A DNA stretch of 64,000 nt, from contig JAFVSR010000008.1 of NCBI GenBank assembly GCA_017503645.1, positions 1 to 64,000 on the forward strand, written 5' to 3'. The stretch comes from Bacteroidaceae bacterium (lineage in GTDB: Bacteria; Bacteroidota; Bacteroidia; Bacteroidales; Bacteroidaceae). The notes under the pieces are model-generated. The model made no database searches. It had not been told where the DNA came from and was given only the letters and a program-made list of their open reading frames with translations. The position numbers and the translations under genes are program-made. This document shows, one piece after another, positions 34,925 through 44,535 of the stretch (positions within the stretch are counted from its first letter, which is position 1; each line of letters starts with the position of its first letter).

Positions 34925-37380
34925 GCGCCATATTGAAGGCGCGCCACACGGGGCCGCAGAGCGCAAGCACCATTTCGCGCCTGCTCACCGACAGCCGCTC
35001 GTTAGGATTCCCCGAGGAGACTCTCTTTTTTGCCATAAAGACCAAGCACGGCGACGGACACCGCTTTGTGGGAGAACTCTACAAACGTGGCGTGAGGAAT
35101 TTTGTGGTGGAGAGCGAGAGCGTTGCAAAGGAATTCCCCGATGCCAATTTCATAATAGTGGATAACAGTGTAAAGGCATTGCAACAGCTGGCCACGCACC
35201 ACCGCAAGCTGTTCGACATTCCCGTAGTGGGAGTAACGGGCAGCGATGGTAAAACCATAGTGAAGGAGTGGTTGTACTACATTACTGCGGCCAATTATAT
35301 GGTAACGCGCTCGCCCCGCAGCTACAATTCGCAGATAGGCGTGCCATTGTCGGTGTGGCAGTTGAACGAGGAGAGCACATTGGGTATTTTTGAGGCAGGC
35401 ATATCGCAACCACGCGAAATGGACAACCTGCAAACCATCATAAACCCCACGATAGGCATCATCACAAACATAAGCGAGGCACACCAGGAAAACTTCAGCA
35501 CAATGCAGGAGAAGTGCCGCGAGAAACTTGCCCTGTTCAAGGGGTGCGACATTTTGATATACAATGCCGACAACCCGCTCATTGCCGGCTGCATAAACCA
35601 ATCGCTGCTGCCGTCGCGCGAGATTGCCTGGTCGCAGAAAGACAGCGACAAGCCGCTATACATAAAGGCCATAAAGAAGGAGGATAATGGCACCACCGTA
35701 GAGTATCGCTATCTCACATTCGATAGCAGCTACCGCATACCTTTCCTCGACGACGCATCGATAGAGGACTCTATCAACTGCCTTGCAGCAGCCCTCTATC
35801 TGATGATACCCACCGACACCATCGCCGAGCGTATGGCGCAACTGGAGCCGGTGGCTATGCGCCTGGAGGTAAAAGAGGGCAAAAACGGCTGTATGCTCAT
35901 AAACGACAGTTACAATGCCGATACTGCATCGTTGGAGATTGCGCTCGACTTTATGGAGCGTCGTTGCAGCACGCTGCCCCACCTGAGAAAGACACTTATA
36001 CTATCGGACATAAAGCAGACAGGTATCTCCACACGCGCTCTTTACCGCATAGTGGCGCAACAGATTGCCAGCCATAGAATAAGCAAATTCATAGGAATAG
36101 GAAAAGACATAACAGGCGAGAGAGAAAGGCTTAAGAGGATTGACTGCGAGTGCCACCTGTTTTCCACCACCGAGGAGTTCATCGGCAGCGAGCAGCTACA
36201 CAACCTTGCCAACGAGGCCATACTCATAAAGGGGGCACGCGCCTTCCGTTTTGAGGAGATAACCGAGGCGCTGGAAAAGAAGGTGCACCAAACCATTTTG
36301 GAGGTGAACCTGAGCGCCTTGCGCGACAACCTCAACCGCTACCGCAATAATCTACTGCCCGACACTAAAACCATTTGTATGGTAAAAGCATCGGCCTACG
36401 GGGCCGGCGCAATGGAGGTGGCACGCACCTTGCAGGATTGTCAAGTGGATTATCTTGCCGTGGCTGTGGCCGACGAGGGTGCCGAACTGCGCAAGGCAGG
36501 CATAACTACCGGTATCATAGTTATGAACCCCGAGCCGGGCACCGTGCGCACACTGTTCGACAACAAATTAGAACCCGAGGTATATAGTTTTGGTATGCTG
36601 CGTATGCTGGTGCAGGCCGCCGGCCGTGAGGGAATAACCGACTACCCCGTGCACATAAAGATAGACAGCGGAATGCACCGGTTAGGATTCCTGCCGAGCG
36701 AGATTCCCGCACTTGTAGAGGAACTTAAACAGCAAAACGCGCTCACCCCGCGCTCGGTATTTTCGCACTTCGTGGGCAGCGACAGCACAGCTTTCGACAG
36801 CTTCACACAGGAGCAGATAAGGCGCTTTGAGCAGGCAAGCAGCGCACTGCAAGCCGCCTTCAAGCACAAGATTCTGCGCCATATATGCAACAGCGCAGGC
36901 GCCGAGCGCTTTACAAACGTGCAGTACGACGCCGTGCGTCTGGGAATAGGGCTCTATGGAATATCACCTATGGGCGGCGATGCCACACTGCGCCCCATCT
37001 CCACGTTGAGAACAATAATATTGCAAATACACGATGTGCCTGCCGACGAAACCGTGGGATACAGCCGCAAGGGGCTGCTGCAACGTCCTTCGCGCATAGC
37101 GGCACTGCCCATTGGGTATGCCGACGGGCTTAACCGCCACCTGGGCAACCGCCGCGGCTATTGCATAATAAATGGCAAGCAGGCACCATATGTGGGTAAT
37201 ATATGTATGGATGTGTGTATGGTGGATGTCACCGATATTGAGTGCCGCGAGGGTGACAGCGTGGAGATTTTCGGCCCCAACCTGTCGGTGGAAACGGTGG
37301 CCACCTGGCTCGACACCATTCCGTATGAGGTGCTCACAGCAGTATCGACACGAATTAAGAGAGTATATTACAGCGATTGA
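34900..37380 (+). CDS. murF-alr: Bifunctional MurF ligase / alanine racemase
   Basis: 826 residues joining two peptidoglycan enzymes. Residues 1-450 are MurF (adds D-Ala-D-Ala to UDP-MurNAc-tripeptide) with ATP loop GVTGSDGKTIVKEW at about 108-121 and NDSYNAD near 331. Residues about 460-826 are a PLP-dependent alanine racemase with lysine in MVKASAYGAG, HIKIDSGMHRLGF, RLGIGLYG and ADGLNR. The fusion is usual in Bacteroidota and couples D-alanine supply to its use. Starts inside the GSCFA gene; followed by a palindromic terminator. Confidence 0.96.
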   Translation: MQYTIEQISAILKARHTGPQSASTISRLLTDSRSLGFPEETLFFAIKTKHGDGHRFVGELYKRGVRNFVVESESVAKEFPDANFIIVDNSVKALQQLATHHRKLFDIPVVGVTGSDGKTIVKEWLYYITAANYMVTRSPRSYNSQIGVPLSVWQLNEESTLGIFEAGISQPREMDNLQTIINPTIGIITNISEAHQENFSTMQEKCREKLALFKGCDILIYNADNPLIAGCINQSLLPSREIAWSQKDSDKPLYIKAIKKEDNGTTVEYRYLTFDSSYRIPFLDDASIEDSINCLAAALYLMIPTDTIAERMAQLEPVAMRLEVKEGKNGCMLINDSYNADTASLEIALDFMERRCSTLPHLRKTLILSDIKQTGISTRALYRIVAQQIASHRISKFIGIGKDITGERERLKRIDCECHLFSTTEEFIGSEQLHNLANEAILIKGARAFRFEEITEALEKKVHQTILEVNLSALRDNLNRYRNNLLPDTKTICMVKASAYGAGAMEVARTLQDCQVDYLAVAVADEGAELRKAGITTGIIVMNPEPGTVRTLFDNKLEPEVYSFGMLRMLVQAAGREGITDYPVHIKIDSGMHRLGFLPSEIPALVEELKQQNALTPRSVFSHFVGSDSTAFDSFTQEQIRRFEQASSALQAAFKHKILRHICNSAGAERFTNVQYDAVRLGIGLYGISPMGGDATLRPISTLRTIILQIHDVPADETVGYSRKGLLQRPSRIAALPIGYADGLNRHLGNRRGYCIINGKQAPYVGNICMDVCMVDVTDIECREGDSVEIFGPNLSVETVATWLDTIPYEVLTAVSTRIKRVYYSD

Positions 37381-37403
37381 TATGTTGATGACAAAAATCT
37401 ACA

Positions 37404-37437
37404 AATAACTAAGGCCGCGTTCGCGGCCTTAGTTATT
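37404..37437. terminator. Bidirectional terminator, perfect 16-bp-arm palindrome
   Basis: 37404-37419 and 37422-37437 are exact reverse complements (GGCCGCG core). It lies between the convergent murF-alr and NSS transporter genes; the latter's stop is 2 bp away. Confidence 0.85.
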
Positions 37438-37438
37438 A

Positions 37439-38785
37439 TCAAAGTATTCCTAAATTCTTGAAGAAGATATACAATATCAACAGCGGGGTTACATAGCGCA
37501 GCATAAACACCACAACAGGCATCACATAGCTTTTGAGAGAGCCGTAATTGGTTATTTCGTCGCGCATAAAGTTACGCTCCATCACCCACGCAACAAAAAT
37601 ACAGGTGAACATAGCTCCAAGCGGCATAAGGATGTTGGCACTAACATAGTCGAACACATCCATAAAAGAGACGCCCGTTGCCTTCACGCCCAGGAAATCG
37701 AAATCAAAGACACAATACACAGTGAGCGCGCTCAATACTACCGAGATTGCCGATGTTATGCGGGCACCCCACTTGCGGGAGAGCTTGAACTCCTCGGCAA
37801 AATAGGCTGTTAGAACCTCGTGAAAAGAGATTGTGGATGTGAGCGATGCCAGCATCACCAACAGGAAAAAGACGGTTGACCACAACGGGGCAAAAGGCAT
37901 CCCTTTGAATATTTCGGGTAACGTGATAAAGATGAGCGATGGGCCCTCGGCCGGTTGCAAACCGGCACTGAACACCGCTGGGAAAATCACAAGGCCTGCA
38001 AGCAGCGACACCAACAGAGTGAGCAACGACACGTTGAGCGACGTGGAGACAAGATTGTTGTTTTTCTTGAAATAGGATGCATATGTAACCATACAGCCCA
38101 TACCCACCGAAAGTGAAAAGAATGCCTGCCCAATGGCCATCATAATGGTTTCAGAGGTAAATGCCTCTTTGAAGTTGGGCGAGAGGAAGAAACGGTATCC
38201 CTCAATCGAGTTGGGCATAAACGCCACGCGCACCGCCATTATAATAAGGATTACAAAGAGGGCGGGCATCATTATGCGCGAAGCCTTCTCAATACCTTTT
38301 TCCACACCACGCGCCACAATAATGTGAGTGAGCAATATAAAGACCACTGCATAAAAGAACGGGCGCCAAGAGCCCTGGAATGCGGCAAACTGCTCGGTGA
38401 ATGACATCGGGGAACTGTAAAGCACCCCTGTTACAGAGTTTACAAGATACTCCAGCGACCAACCCGCAACGATATAATAGAAACCGGTTATGAGCAGTGC
38501 ACACACCACACCGTTATAGCCCAGCCAACTCCACTTTTTAGATAGTTTGCGGAATGCACCCACTGCATTCTTGCGCGATTTACGCCCTACGGCAAACTCG
38601 GCAAGCATCGCAGGAATACCCACCACAAACACACTAAGCAGAAACACCAGCAGAAAGGCAGCACCACCGTGCTTGCCTGCGATGTAGGGGAAACGCCACA
38701 ATGCGCCAAGGCCTATGGCACTGCCCGCAGCCACAAGCACCACGCTCAATTTACCTCCGAATGAGGCACGTTTATCTTCACTCAT
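37439..38785 (-). CDS. Sodium-dependent neurotransmitter-symporter-family transporter
   Basis: 448 residues, about 11-12 membrane segments. TM1 holds the LeuT-type break GSAIGLGALWRFPYIAGKHGG, with the sodium and substrate site; QAFFSLSVGMGCMVTYASY marks TM6. Bacterial NSS members import amino acids such as leucine, tyrosine or tryptophan with sodium; the substrate here is not readable. A TATTTTCG-type -7 box lies about 20-30 bp upstream of the ATG. Single gene unit. Confidence 0.93.
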   Translation of the reverse strand: MSEDKRASFGGKLSVVLVAAGSAIGLGALWRFPYIAGKHGGAAFLLVFLLSVFVVGIPAMLAEFAVGRKSRKNAVGAFRKLSKKWSWLGYNGVVCALLITGFYYIVAGWSLEYLVNSVTGVLYSSPMSFTEQFAAFQGSWRPFFYAVVFILLTHIIVARGVEKGIEKASRIMMPALFVILIIMAVRVAFMPNSIEGYRFFLSPNFKEAFTSETIMMAIGQAFFSLSVGMGCMVTYASYFKKNNNLVSTSLNVSLLTLLVSLLAGLVIFPAVFSAGLQPAEGPSLIFITLPEIFKGMPFAPLWSTVFFLLVMLASLTSTISFHEVLTAYFAEEFKLSRKWGARITSAISVVLSALTVYCVFDFDFLGVKATGVSFMDVFDYVSANILMPLGAMFTCIFVAWVMERNFMRDEITNYGSLKSYVMPVVVFMLRYVTPLLILYIFFKNLGIL

Positions 38786-38875
38786 AATTCTATTTCATTA
38801 AATCAGAGCGCGAAAATAATAAAAAAAAGCGAGTTTACGGCCGATGGTACCAATATTCACGTCTCTTTTATATAA

Positions 38876-38913
38876 AAAACAATGAACGGGGCTATGGCCC
38901 CGTTCATTGTTTT
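38876..38913. terminator. Terminator, perfect 17-bp-arm palindrome, after ddh
   Basis: 38876-38892 pairs exactly with 38897-38913, loop TATG, GGGGC/GCCCC core with A/T-tracts outside. Starts 1 bp beyond the ddh stop on the minus strand. Confidence 0.85.
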
Positions 38914-38914
38914 A

Positions 38915-39814
38915 TTATACCAAATGTGCTATCAAATCTTCTCGGTCGCCGTAGAGAAGGTCGATGATGGGAATCTCTATCATAGTGTAGCAACCGGGCT
39001 GTTGGCGCATTGTGGCACGTGCGCAACAAACAAGCACCTGCGCGGTAAGGGCCGGGTTGTTTATCTTCATATTGAATTCGAACAACTGGTTCTGAGTGGT
39101 TCCCGAAACACCTTTGCGGGTGAGGTTCACACCGTGGCCCATATCAAGCAGTTCATCCACACAGGGAACCTGCATAACGTGTGTTTCGTCGTTCACAAAA
39201 TAGGGGTCGCTCTTTATGGCTGCTGCCACCTGCGAGAAGTCGTAACCCTCCTCAATCTCCACATATACCATACGGCGATGTATGCCCGTACCCACGGGGA
39301 TTGTCATAGAGAGGGCAGCTTTTACGCCCTCGACAGCTTTAACGGCAACAGTGTGCCCCATACTCATACCCGGACCGAAGTTGGTGTATGTGATACCTTT
39401 GGGGGCGATTGCCTGTAACAGGGCACGGATAACCGAATCGCTGCCCGGGTCCCAACCTGCCGAGATAATAGACACAGCATTGCCGGCACAGGCACTCTCG
39501 CCCAGCGAGCGGCGCAACTCCACAATTTTCGAGTGGATATCGAAGCTGTCCACGGTGTTTATTCCAAGCGCCAGAATATCCTTTGCATAACGCTCCACAC
39601 TGCGGGTGGGAGTAGAAAGGATTGCCACATCAACATCGCCAAGCTCGCGTATGTCCTTTACCACATTGTAGCCTGCGAGCTCTGCGGGGAGATTCTCGGC
39701 TCCGGAACGACGTACCACACCTGCCACCTCAAAGTCGGGGGCTGCGGTGAGTGCCTGCAAGGTATATTTACCAATATTGCCATATCCTACTATGGCTGCT
39801 CTAATCTTTCTCAT
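38915..39814 (-). CDS. ddh: meso-Diaminopimelate dehydrogenase
   Basis: Makes meso-diaminopimelate in one reductive, NADPH-linked step from tetrahydrodipicolinate, for lysine and peptidoglycan. 299 residues: Rossmann start [41 protein letters not shown] and [16 protein letters not shown] substrate region. Normal length. A TATCTTCG box (39845-39838) is upstream. Single gene between terminators. Confidence 0.95.
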   Translation of the reverse strand: MRKIRAAIVGYGNIGKYTLQALTAAPDFEVAGVVRRSGAENLPAELAGYNVVKDIRELGDVDVAILSTPTRSVERYAKDILALGINTVDSFDIHSKIVELRRSLGESACAGNAVSIISAGWDPGSDSVIRALLQAIAPKGITYTNFGPGMSMGHTVAVKAVEGVKAALSMTIPVGTGIHRRMVYVEIEEGYDFSQVAAAIKSDPYFVNDETHVMQVPCVDELLDMGHGVNLTRKGVSGTTQNQLFEFNMKINNPALTAQVLVCCARATMRQQPGCYTMIEIPIIDLLYGDREDLIAHLV

Positions 39815-39920
39815 AGTTTAATTGATTTTTATCGATGCGAAGATATAAAAAACTCATTTTTTATTTTCTATCTGCAAGCGTTTTTTTGTATGAAAAAATG
39901 AAAAAAATATCTATAAAAAA

Positions 39921-39950
39921 GAAGCCGTTGAACGTGTGTTCAACGGCTTC
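39921..39950. terminator. Terminator, perfect 13-bp-arm hairpin, after pnp
   Basis: 39921-39933 and 39938-39950 are exact reverse complements with loop GTGT, followed on the minus side by an A/T-rich tract. 6 bp after the pnp stop. Confidence 0.85.
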
Positions 39951-39956
39951 CATTAT

Positions 39957-42128
39957 TTATGCCTGTGGGCGGCGGGGCTCGCGACGGGGACGACGCTCAC
40001 GCTCCTCATAACCCTCGGGTTTCTCAACCAACGCCTTGCGCGACAGTTTGAACTTACCGGTCTTGGGGTCTATCTCCACAAGTTTCACTTGCAGTTTGTC
40101 ACCCTCCTTGATACCGGTCTCTTCCATTGTCTCAAAGCGTTTCCAGTCTATCTCTGAAATGTGCAACAGACCATCCTTGCCGGGCATAAACTCAACGAAT
40201 GCGCCATAGGGCATTACGCTGCGCACTGTACCCTCGTAAACCTCACCGGCCTCGGGGATGGCAACGATTGCTCTGATTTTTGCAATGGCCTCGTTAATTG
40301 CATTGCCGTTGTTTGCTGCAATCTCAATGATACCCTCGCCATCAACCTCCTCGATAGAGATAGTGGCACCGGTTTCTTCCTGCATACCCTGAATGATTTT
40401 TCCGCCGGGGCCGATAACTGCACCGATGAACTCTTTGGGGATGCGCATAGTTTCGATGCGGGGTGCGTGGGGCTTGAGTTCTGCACGGGGCTCTGCGATG
40501 CACTCGGTGATTTTGCCGAGGATGTGCATACGGCCCTCGCGTGCCTGGTTCAGGGCCTTCTCGAGAATCTCGTAAGAAAGACCATCAACCTTGATATCCA
40601 TCTGTGTGGCTGTGATACCGTCAACGGTACCTGTCACCTTGAAGTCCATATCGCCCAAGTGGTCCTCGTCGCCAAGAATATCGCTGAGCACGGCATATTT
40701 CTCTTCGCCTGCATTCTTGATAAGGCCCATTGCTATACCCGATACGGGTTTCTTAATCTTCACACCGGCATCCATAAGCGCAAGTGTACCTGCACATACT
40801 GTAGCCATTGAAGAAGAACCGTTAGACTCCAGGATATCAGAAACCACGCGAACACAATAGGGGTAGTCGGCAGGAATCATATTCTTGAGCGCACGGCAAG
40901 CAAGGTTACCGTGACCAATCTCGCGACGACCTACACCGCGCTGTGCGCGTGCCTCACCTGTAGAGAAGGGAGGGAAGTTGTAGTGAAGGAGGAAACGCTC
41001 TGTTCCCTGGTTCATAACCTCGTCGATAATCTTCTCGTCGCGTTTTGTACCGAGTGTTACGGTTGTGAGCGACTGTGTCTCACCACGTGTGAACACTGCC
41101 GAACCGTGGGGGCCGGGGAGATAGCCTGCCTCGCACCAGATGGGGCGAATCTCGGTTGTCTTGCGGCCATCGAGACGCTTGCCCTCGTCGAGGATACAAC
41201 GGCGCATAGCCTCTTTCTCCACGTCGTGGTAGTAGCGGTCGATGAGTGCACCTTTCTCCTCGAGTTCCTCCTCGGTGAACTGTGCCTTGAATTCATCCTT
41301 TATTGCATCGAAAGCGGCTGCACGGCCGTGCTTGTCGTTGTTGCCGCTTGCAGCTACGGCGTATGCCTTTGCATAGCAAGCCTCGTGAACCTGAGAGCGG
41401 AGCTCTTCGTCGTTCACCTCGTGGCAATACTCGCGCTTTACGGTTGAGCCAACCTCTTCCATAAGCTCCATCTGAGCCTTGCAGTGAACCTTGATGGCCT
41501 CGTGAGCAACCTTCATTGCCTCCAAAAGGTCGGCCTCTGACACCTCTTTCATCTCGCCCTCAACCATCATAATGTTGTCGTAGGTTGCAGCTACCATAAT
41601 GTCCATATCGGCATTCTCGAGCTGTGCAAATGTGGGGTTAACTACGAACTCGCCACCGATGCGTGCCACGCGAACCTCCGAAATGGGGCCGCCGAAAGGT
41701 ATATCGGAAACAGCAAGAGCGGCCGATGCTGCAAGACCGGCAAGAGCATCGGGCATATCGACACCGTCGGCCGAGAAGAGCACGATGTTTACATACACCT
41801 CGGCGTGATAGTTATCGGGGAAAAGAGGACGGAGAGCACGGTCAACCAAACGGCAAGTGAGAATCTCATAATCCGAAGCCTTGCCCTCGCGGCGTGTGAA
41901 ACCACCGGGGAAACGGCCAAATGAAGCATATTTCTCTTTATACTCTACCTGCAAAGGCATAAAATCGGTGCCGGGGACAGCGTCTTTTGCTGCACAAACG
42001 GTCGCCAACAACATTGTGTTGCCCAAGCGCAACATCACCGAACCGTCGGCCTGTTTTGCAAGCTTACCTGTTTCAATGGTGATTACGCGGCCATCGGGCA
42101 AAGCCACATTCTTTGTTACAACATTCAT
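39957..42128 (-). CDS. pnp: Polyribonucleotide nucleotidyltransferase (PNPase)
   Basis: 3'-5' phosphorolytic exoribonuclease of mRNA decay. 723 residues from the ATG at 42128 ([14 protein letters not shown]); upstream in-frame codons add 37 residues unlike the family and cross the promoter. Two RNase PH domains (first with [11 protein letters not shown], second with GRRE-GH and [11 protein letters not shown]), a KH domain ([19 protein letters not shown]) and an S1 domain ([27 protein letters not shown]). A basic tail ends the protein. TATCTTTG at 42176-42169 is its -7 box. Confidence 0.97.
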   Translation of the reverse strand: MNVVTKNVALPDGRVITIETGKLAKQADGSVMLRLGNTMLLATVCAAKDAVPGTDFMPLQVEYKEKYASFGRFPGGFTRREGKASDYEILTCRLVDRALRPLFPDNYHAEVYVNIVLFSADGVDMPDALAGLAASAALAVSDIPFGGPISEVRVARIGGEFVVNPTFAQLENADMDIMVAATYDNIMMVEGEMKEVSEADLLEAMKVAHEAIKVHCKAQMELMEEVGSTVKREYCHEVNDEELRSQVHEACYAKAYAVAASGNNDKHGRAAAFDAIKDEFKAQFTEEELEEKGALIDRYYHDVEKEAMRRCILDEGKRLDGRKTTEIRPIWCEAGYLPGPHGSAVFTRGETQSLTTVTLGTKRDEKIIDEVMNQGTERFLLHYNFPPFSTGEARAQRGVGRREIGHGNLACRALKNMIPADYPYCVRVVSDILESNGSSSMATVCAGTLALMDAGVKIKKPVSGIAMGLIKNAGEEKYAVLSDILGDEDHLGDMDFKVTGTVDGITATQMDIKVDGLSYEILEKALNQAREGRMHILGKITECIAEPRAELKPHAPRIETMRIPKEFIGAVIGPGGKIIQGMQEETGATISIEEVDGEGIIEIAANNGNAINEAIAKIRAIVAIPEAGEVYEGTVRSVMPYGAFVEFMPGKDGLLHISEIDWKRFETMEETGIKEGDKLQVKLVEIDPKTGKFKLSRKALVEKPEGYEERERRPRREPRRPQA

Positions 42129-42168
42129 CTTTTTTATCTGTTTATTATTTTTTATTTCTAAATTCTCG

Positions 42169-42205
42169 CAAAGATAAATAAATTTCCACATTTTAACTAT
42201 CTTTG
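42169..42205. promoter_or_regulatory. Back-to-back promoter boxes for pnp and the lipoprotein gene
   Basis: Minus strand TATCTTTG (42176-42169) faces pnp; plus strand TATCTTTG (42198-42205) faces the gene at 42227. The two boxes lie 21 bp apart, so the two promoters must overlap. Neither has a perfect TTTG 19 bases upstream. Confidence 0.6.
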
Positions 42206-42226
42206 CCCACACATTTTTATAAAAAT

Positions 42227-43405
42227 ATGAATATTTCACGCATAACAGGAATAAAAGCGCTCCTTTTCACCGGGTTGGCAGCAATGCTTTTTGCTTGCGG
42301 ACAGACGCCGCAATTCACCATTGAAGGAGAGATTGAAGGCAGTGAGGGCAAGATGCTCTATCTGTCGCACATTGGTATAACAAAGACCGAGAAAATAGAT
42401 TCGGTAAAGATGGGGCGCAGCGGCTTTTTCAAGTTTCGCCAACCGCAACCCGAGTGCTACGATTTTTATGCATTGCAGTTGCAAGGAAGCGGCAAGCGCA
42501 TAACCATAGCAATAGACAGCACCGAAACGGTGAAAATAAAGAGTACAGCCGCCCATTTTGCCGACAGTTGCAAAATAGAGGGTTCGCCCGAAAGCCTGCG
42601 CATAAAGGAGATTACAGCACTCGAACAGTCGCTGCAGCAACAGGTGGCACATCTCATAAGAAACAGCGCGCCCGCCATTGGAGAAACAAGGGAAAAGATA
42701 TACACGCTCATAGGCGAATTCAAGCAGAACATCTTCAGGCAATACATAGCCGCTGCGCCACACAAGGCAAGTGCATATTTCGCACTCTTTATACGCCTTA
42801 ACGGCGAGCCCATATTTGAGCCCAATGCCAACAGGTTCGACAGCCACTGCTTTGCAGCCGTGGCAACAAGCCTGCACGGCAGTCGCCCGCACGCCACGCG
42901 CGCAATACATTTATACAACATAGCCACAAAGGGGATGGCCGCCACTCGCCCCGCAGCGCCGCGCGACACAATAGACATAGAGAGCGAGAGCATAGAAAAG
43001 ATAGGACTTTACGAGATAAACCTGCCCAACATACACGGCGACTCGGTGAGCCTGCGGTCGCTCAAAGGCAAGGTGGTGCTGCTCGACTTCACCGTTTACA
43101 GCATAGCCGAAATAAGCAGTCGCAACATAGAGCTGCGCCGGATATACGAGAAATACCGCAGCCGCGGGTTCGAGGTGTACCAGGTGTCGTTCGACACGAA
43201 CGAGAGTTTTTGGAACAACTCGGCCGACAAACTGCCGTGGATATGCGTGCGCGACGGCGACGGACAAAGCTCGCAGAACATTCTTTTGTACAACCTGCAA
43301 TCGTTGCCCACGTATTACCTCATAAACCGCGACAACGAACTCGTTGCACGCGACAACCAAATAGAGAACCTCGAGGCTGCCATAGAGGATTTGCTTAAAA
43401 AGTGA
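42227..43405 (+). CDS. DUF4369/thioredoxin-like lipoprotein lacking CxxC
   Basis: 392 residues from the ATG at 42227. Signal peptide with lipobox MLFAC, a DUF4369-type beta domain (about 28-125, [19 protein letters not shown]), a helical linker, and a C-terminal TlpA/AhpC-like thioredoxin fold (about 255-392) with [18 protein letters not shown] and the cis-proline LPTYYLI. Where active members have WCxxC, this protein reads [14 protein letters not shown], so it cannot do thiol redox chemistry. Such forms are common in Bacteroidota and may be binding or folding helpers. Divergent from pnp. Not in an operon with greA. Confidence 0.85.
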   Translation: MNISRITGIKALLFTGLAAMLFACGQTPQFTIEGEIEGSEGKMLYLSHIGITKTEKIDSVKMGRSGFFKFRQPQPECYDFYALQLQGSGKRITIAIDSTETVKIKSTAAHFADSCKIEGSPESLRIKEITALEQSLQQQVAHLIRNSAPAIGETREKIYTLIGEFKQNIFRQYIAAAPHKASAYFALFIRLNGEPIFEPNANRFDSHCFAAVATSLHGSRPHATRAIHLYNIATKGMAATRPAAPRDTIDIESESIEKIGLYEINLPNIHGDSVSLRSLKGKVVLLDFTVYSIAEISSRNIELRRIYEKYRSRGFEVYQVSFDTNESFWNNSADKLPWICVRDGDGQSSQNILLYNLQSLPTYYLINRDNELVARDNQIENLEAAIEDLLKK

Positions 43406-43475
43406 AAAAAGCGCAAAACACTATAAAAAAAGATGTTAAGCACAAAACGTAAAAAGTAAAATTTTTCATTTTTAA

Positions 43476-43506
43476 TTTGCTTTTCAATTTTTAAGAGCTA
43501 TCTTTG
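43476..43506 (+). promoter_or_regulatory. greA promoter
   Basis: TTTG (43476-43479), exactly 19 bases, TATCTTTG (43499-43506): perfect consensus. It gives a leader of about 90 bases before the greA ATG. Confidence 0.8.
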
Positions 43507-43527
43507 CAATCACAACAACGAGATTTT

Positions 43528-43553
43528 GGGTTCCGGCATCCGTGCCGGAATCC
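43528..43553 (+). promoter_or_regulatory. Terminator-like hairpin in the greA leader
   Basis: TTCCGGCA (43531-43538) and TGCCGGAA (43543-43550), extended by GG/CC pairs, form a strong stem with loop TCCG followed by TTTGTTTTAATATTTTTT. It lies between the greA promoter and ATG, so it may attenuate greA or end a short RNA. Confidence 0.55.
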
Positions 43554-43599
43554 TTTGTTTTAATATTTTTTCAAAAACCATATAAATACTAAAGAAGAA

Positions 43600-44061
43600 A
43601 TGGGTTATATGTCCGAAGAGGGCTACAAGAAACTGTTAGCCGATTTAAAAGAGTTGGAGGCGAAACGCCCCGAAATTGTTCGTCAGATAGCGGAAGCACG
43701 CGACAAGGGCGACCTTTCGGAGAACGCAGAGTATGATGCAGCAAAAGAGGCGCAGGGATTATTGGAGATGAAAATCAATGAGCTTAAAATGATTATTGCC
43801 GATGCCAAAATCATTGACACCTCCAAGCTTAACACCGACAGCGTGCAGGTGCTCACAAAAGTGAGCCTCAAGAACACCAAAACCGGTGCCACAATGCAAT
43901 ATACAATAGTTCCCGAGAGCGAGGCAAACTTGCGCGAGGCAAAAATTTCAATCAACACCCCCATTGCCAAAGGATTGCTTGGCAAGAAGGTGGGCGATGT
44001 TGCCGAAATCACCGTGCCCCAGGGCAAACTGTCGCTTGAGATTACAAACATTGAGTTTTAA
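43600..44061 (+). CDS. greA: Transcription elongation factor GreA
   Basis: Rescues stalled RNA polymerase by stimulating transcript cleavage. 153 residues: N-terminal coiled coil (about 6-75) with the acidic tip ARDKGDLSENAEYDAAKE that reaches the active site, and C-terminal FKBP-like domain (YTIVPESEANLREAKISINTPIAKGLLGKKVGD). Length is normal. Followed 16 bp later by a HIT-family gene, probably on the same transcript. Confidence 0.97.
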   Translation: MGYMSEEGYKKLLADLKELEAKRPEIVRQIAEARDKGDLSENAEYDAAKEAQGLLEMKINELKMIIADAKIIDTSKLNTDSVQVLTKVSLKNTKTGATMQYTIVPESEANLREAKISINTPIAKGLLGKKVGDVAEITVPQGKLSLEITNIEF

Positions 44062-44077
44062 TAACCAAGAAAGAACT

Positions 44078-44476
44078 ATGGCAACAATATTCAGCAAAAT
44101 AGTTGCAGGTGAAATTCCCAGTTACAAGGTGGCCGAGAACGAGCAATTTTATGCATTCCTCGATATAAACCCGCTGGCCAAGGGGCACACCCTTGTGATA
44201 CCCAAGCGCGAGGTAGATTACTTTTTCGACCTTACCGACGAAGAGATAGGTGCAATGCAGGTATTCGCAAAGCGAGTGGCCGAGGGCATAAAGCGCGCCT
44301 TCCCTTGCATCAAGGTGGGCCAGGCCGTTTTGGGGCTGGAGGTGCCACACGCACACATACATCTGGTGCCTATGCAGAGCGAAAGAGATATGCTCTTTAC
44401 CAATCCCAAACTAAAACTGACACCGGAGGAGTTTGCCGAGGTTGCCGAAAAGATACAAAAAGAGATTGCCCGATAA
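44078..44476 (+). CDS. HIT family nucleotide hydrolase/transferase
   Basis: 132 residues starting at ATG 44078. The HIT domain begins FSKIVAGEIPSYKVAEN and carries FLDINPLAKGHTLVIPK and the triad motif HAHIHL. Closest to the HINT/Hit branch that hydrolyses adenosine phosphoramidates; the substrate is not known here. greA-HIT pairing is common in Bacteroidota. Its stop codon lies in the terminator hairpin that follows. Confidence 0.92.
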   Translation: MATIFSKIVAGEIPSYKVAENEQFYAFLDINPLAKGHTLVIPKREVDYFFDLTDEEIGAMQVFAKRVAEGIKRAFPCIKVGQAVLGLEVPHAHIHLVPMQSERDMLFTNPKLKLTPEEFAEVAEKIQKEIAR

Positions 44477-44494
44477 AGGCAATCTCTTTTTTTT
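44457..44494 (+). terminator. Intrinsic terminator after the HIT gene
   Basis: AAAGAGATTGCC and GGCAATCTCTTT pair around loop CGATAAA and are followed by a run of eight T. The HIT stop is inside the loop. Confidence 0.88.
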
Positions 44495-44509
44495 GACATC
44501 TTTTTTTTG

Positions 44510-44517
44510 TATCTTCG
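44510..44517 (+). promoter_or_regulatory. Candidate -7 box for pyrC
   Basis: TATCTTCG 18 bp before the pyrC ATG. TTTG at 44492-44495 is 14 bases upstream rather than 19, and lies in the previous gene's T-tract. Confidence 0.5.
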
Positions 44518-44535
44518 CCAAAAAAGAAAGCGACA

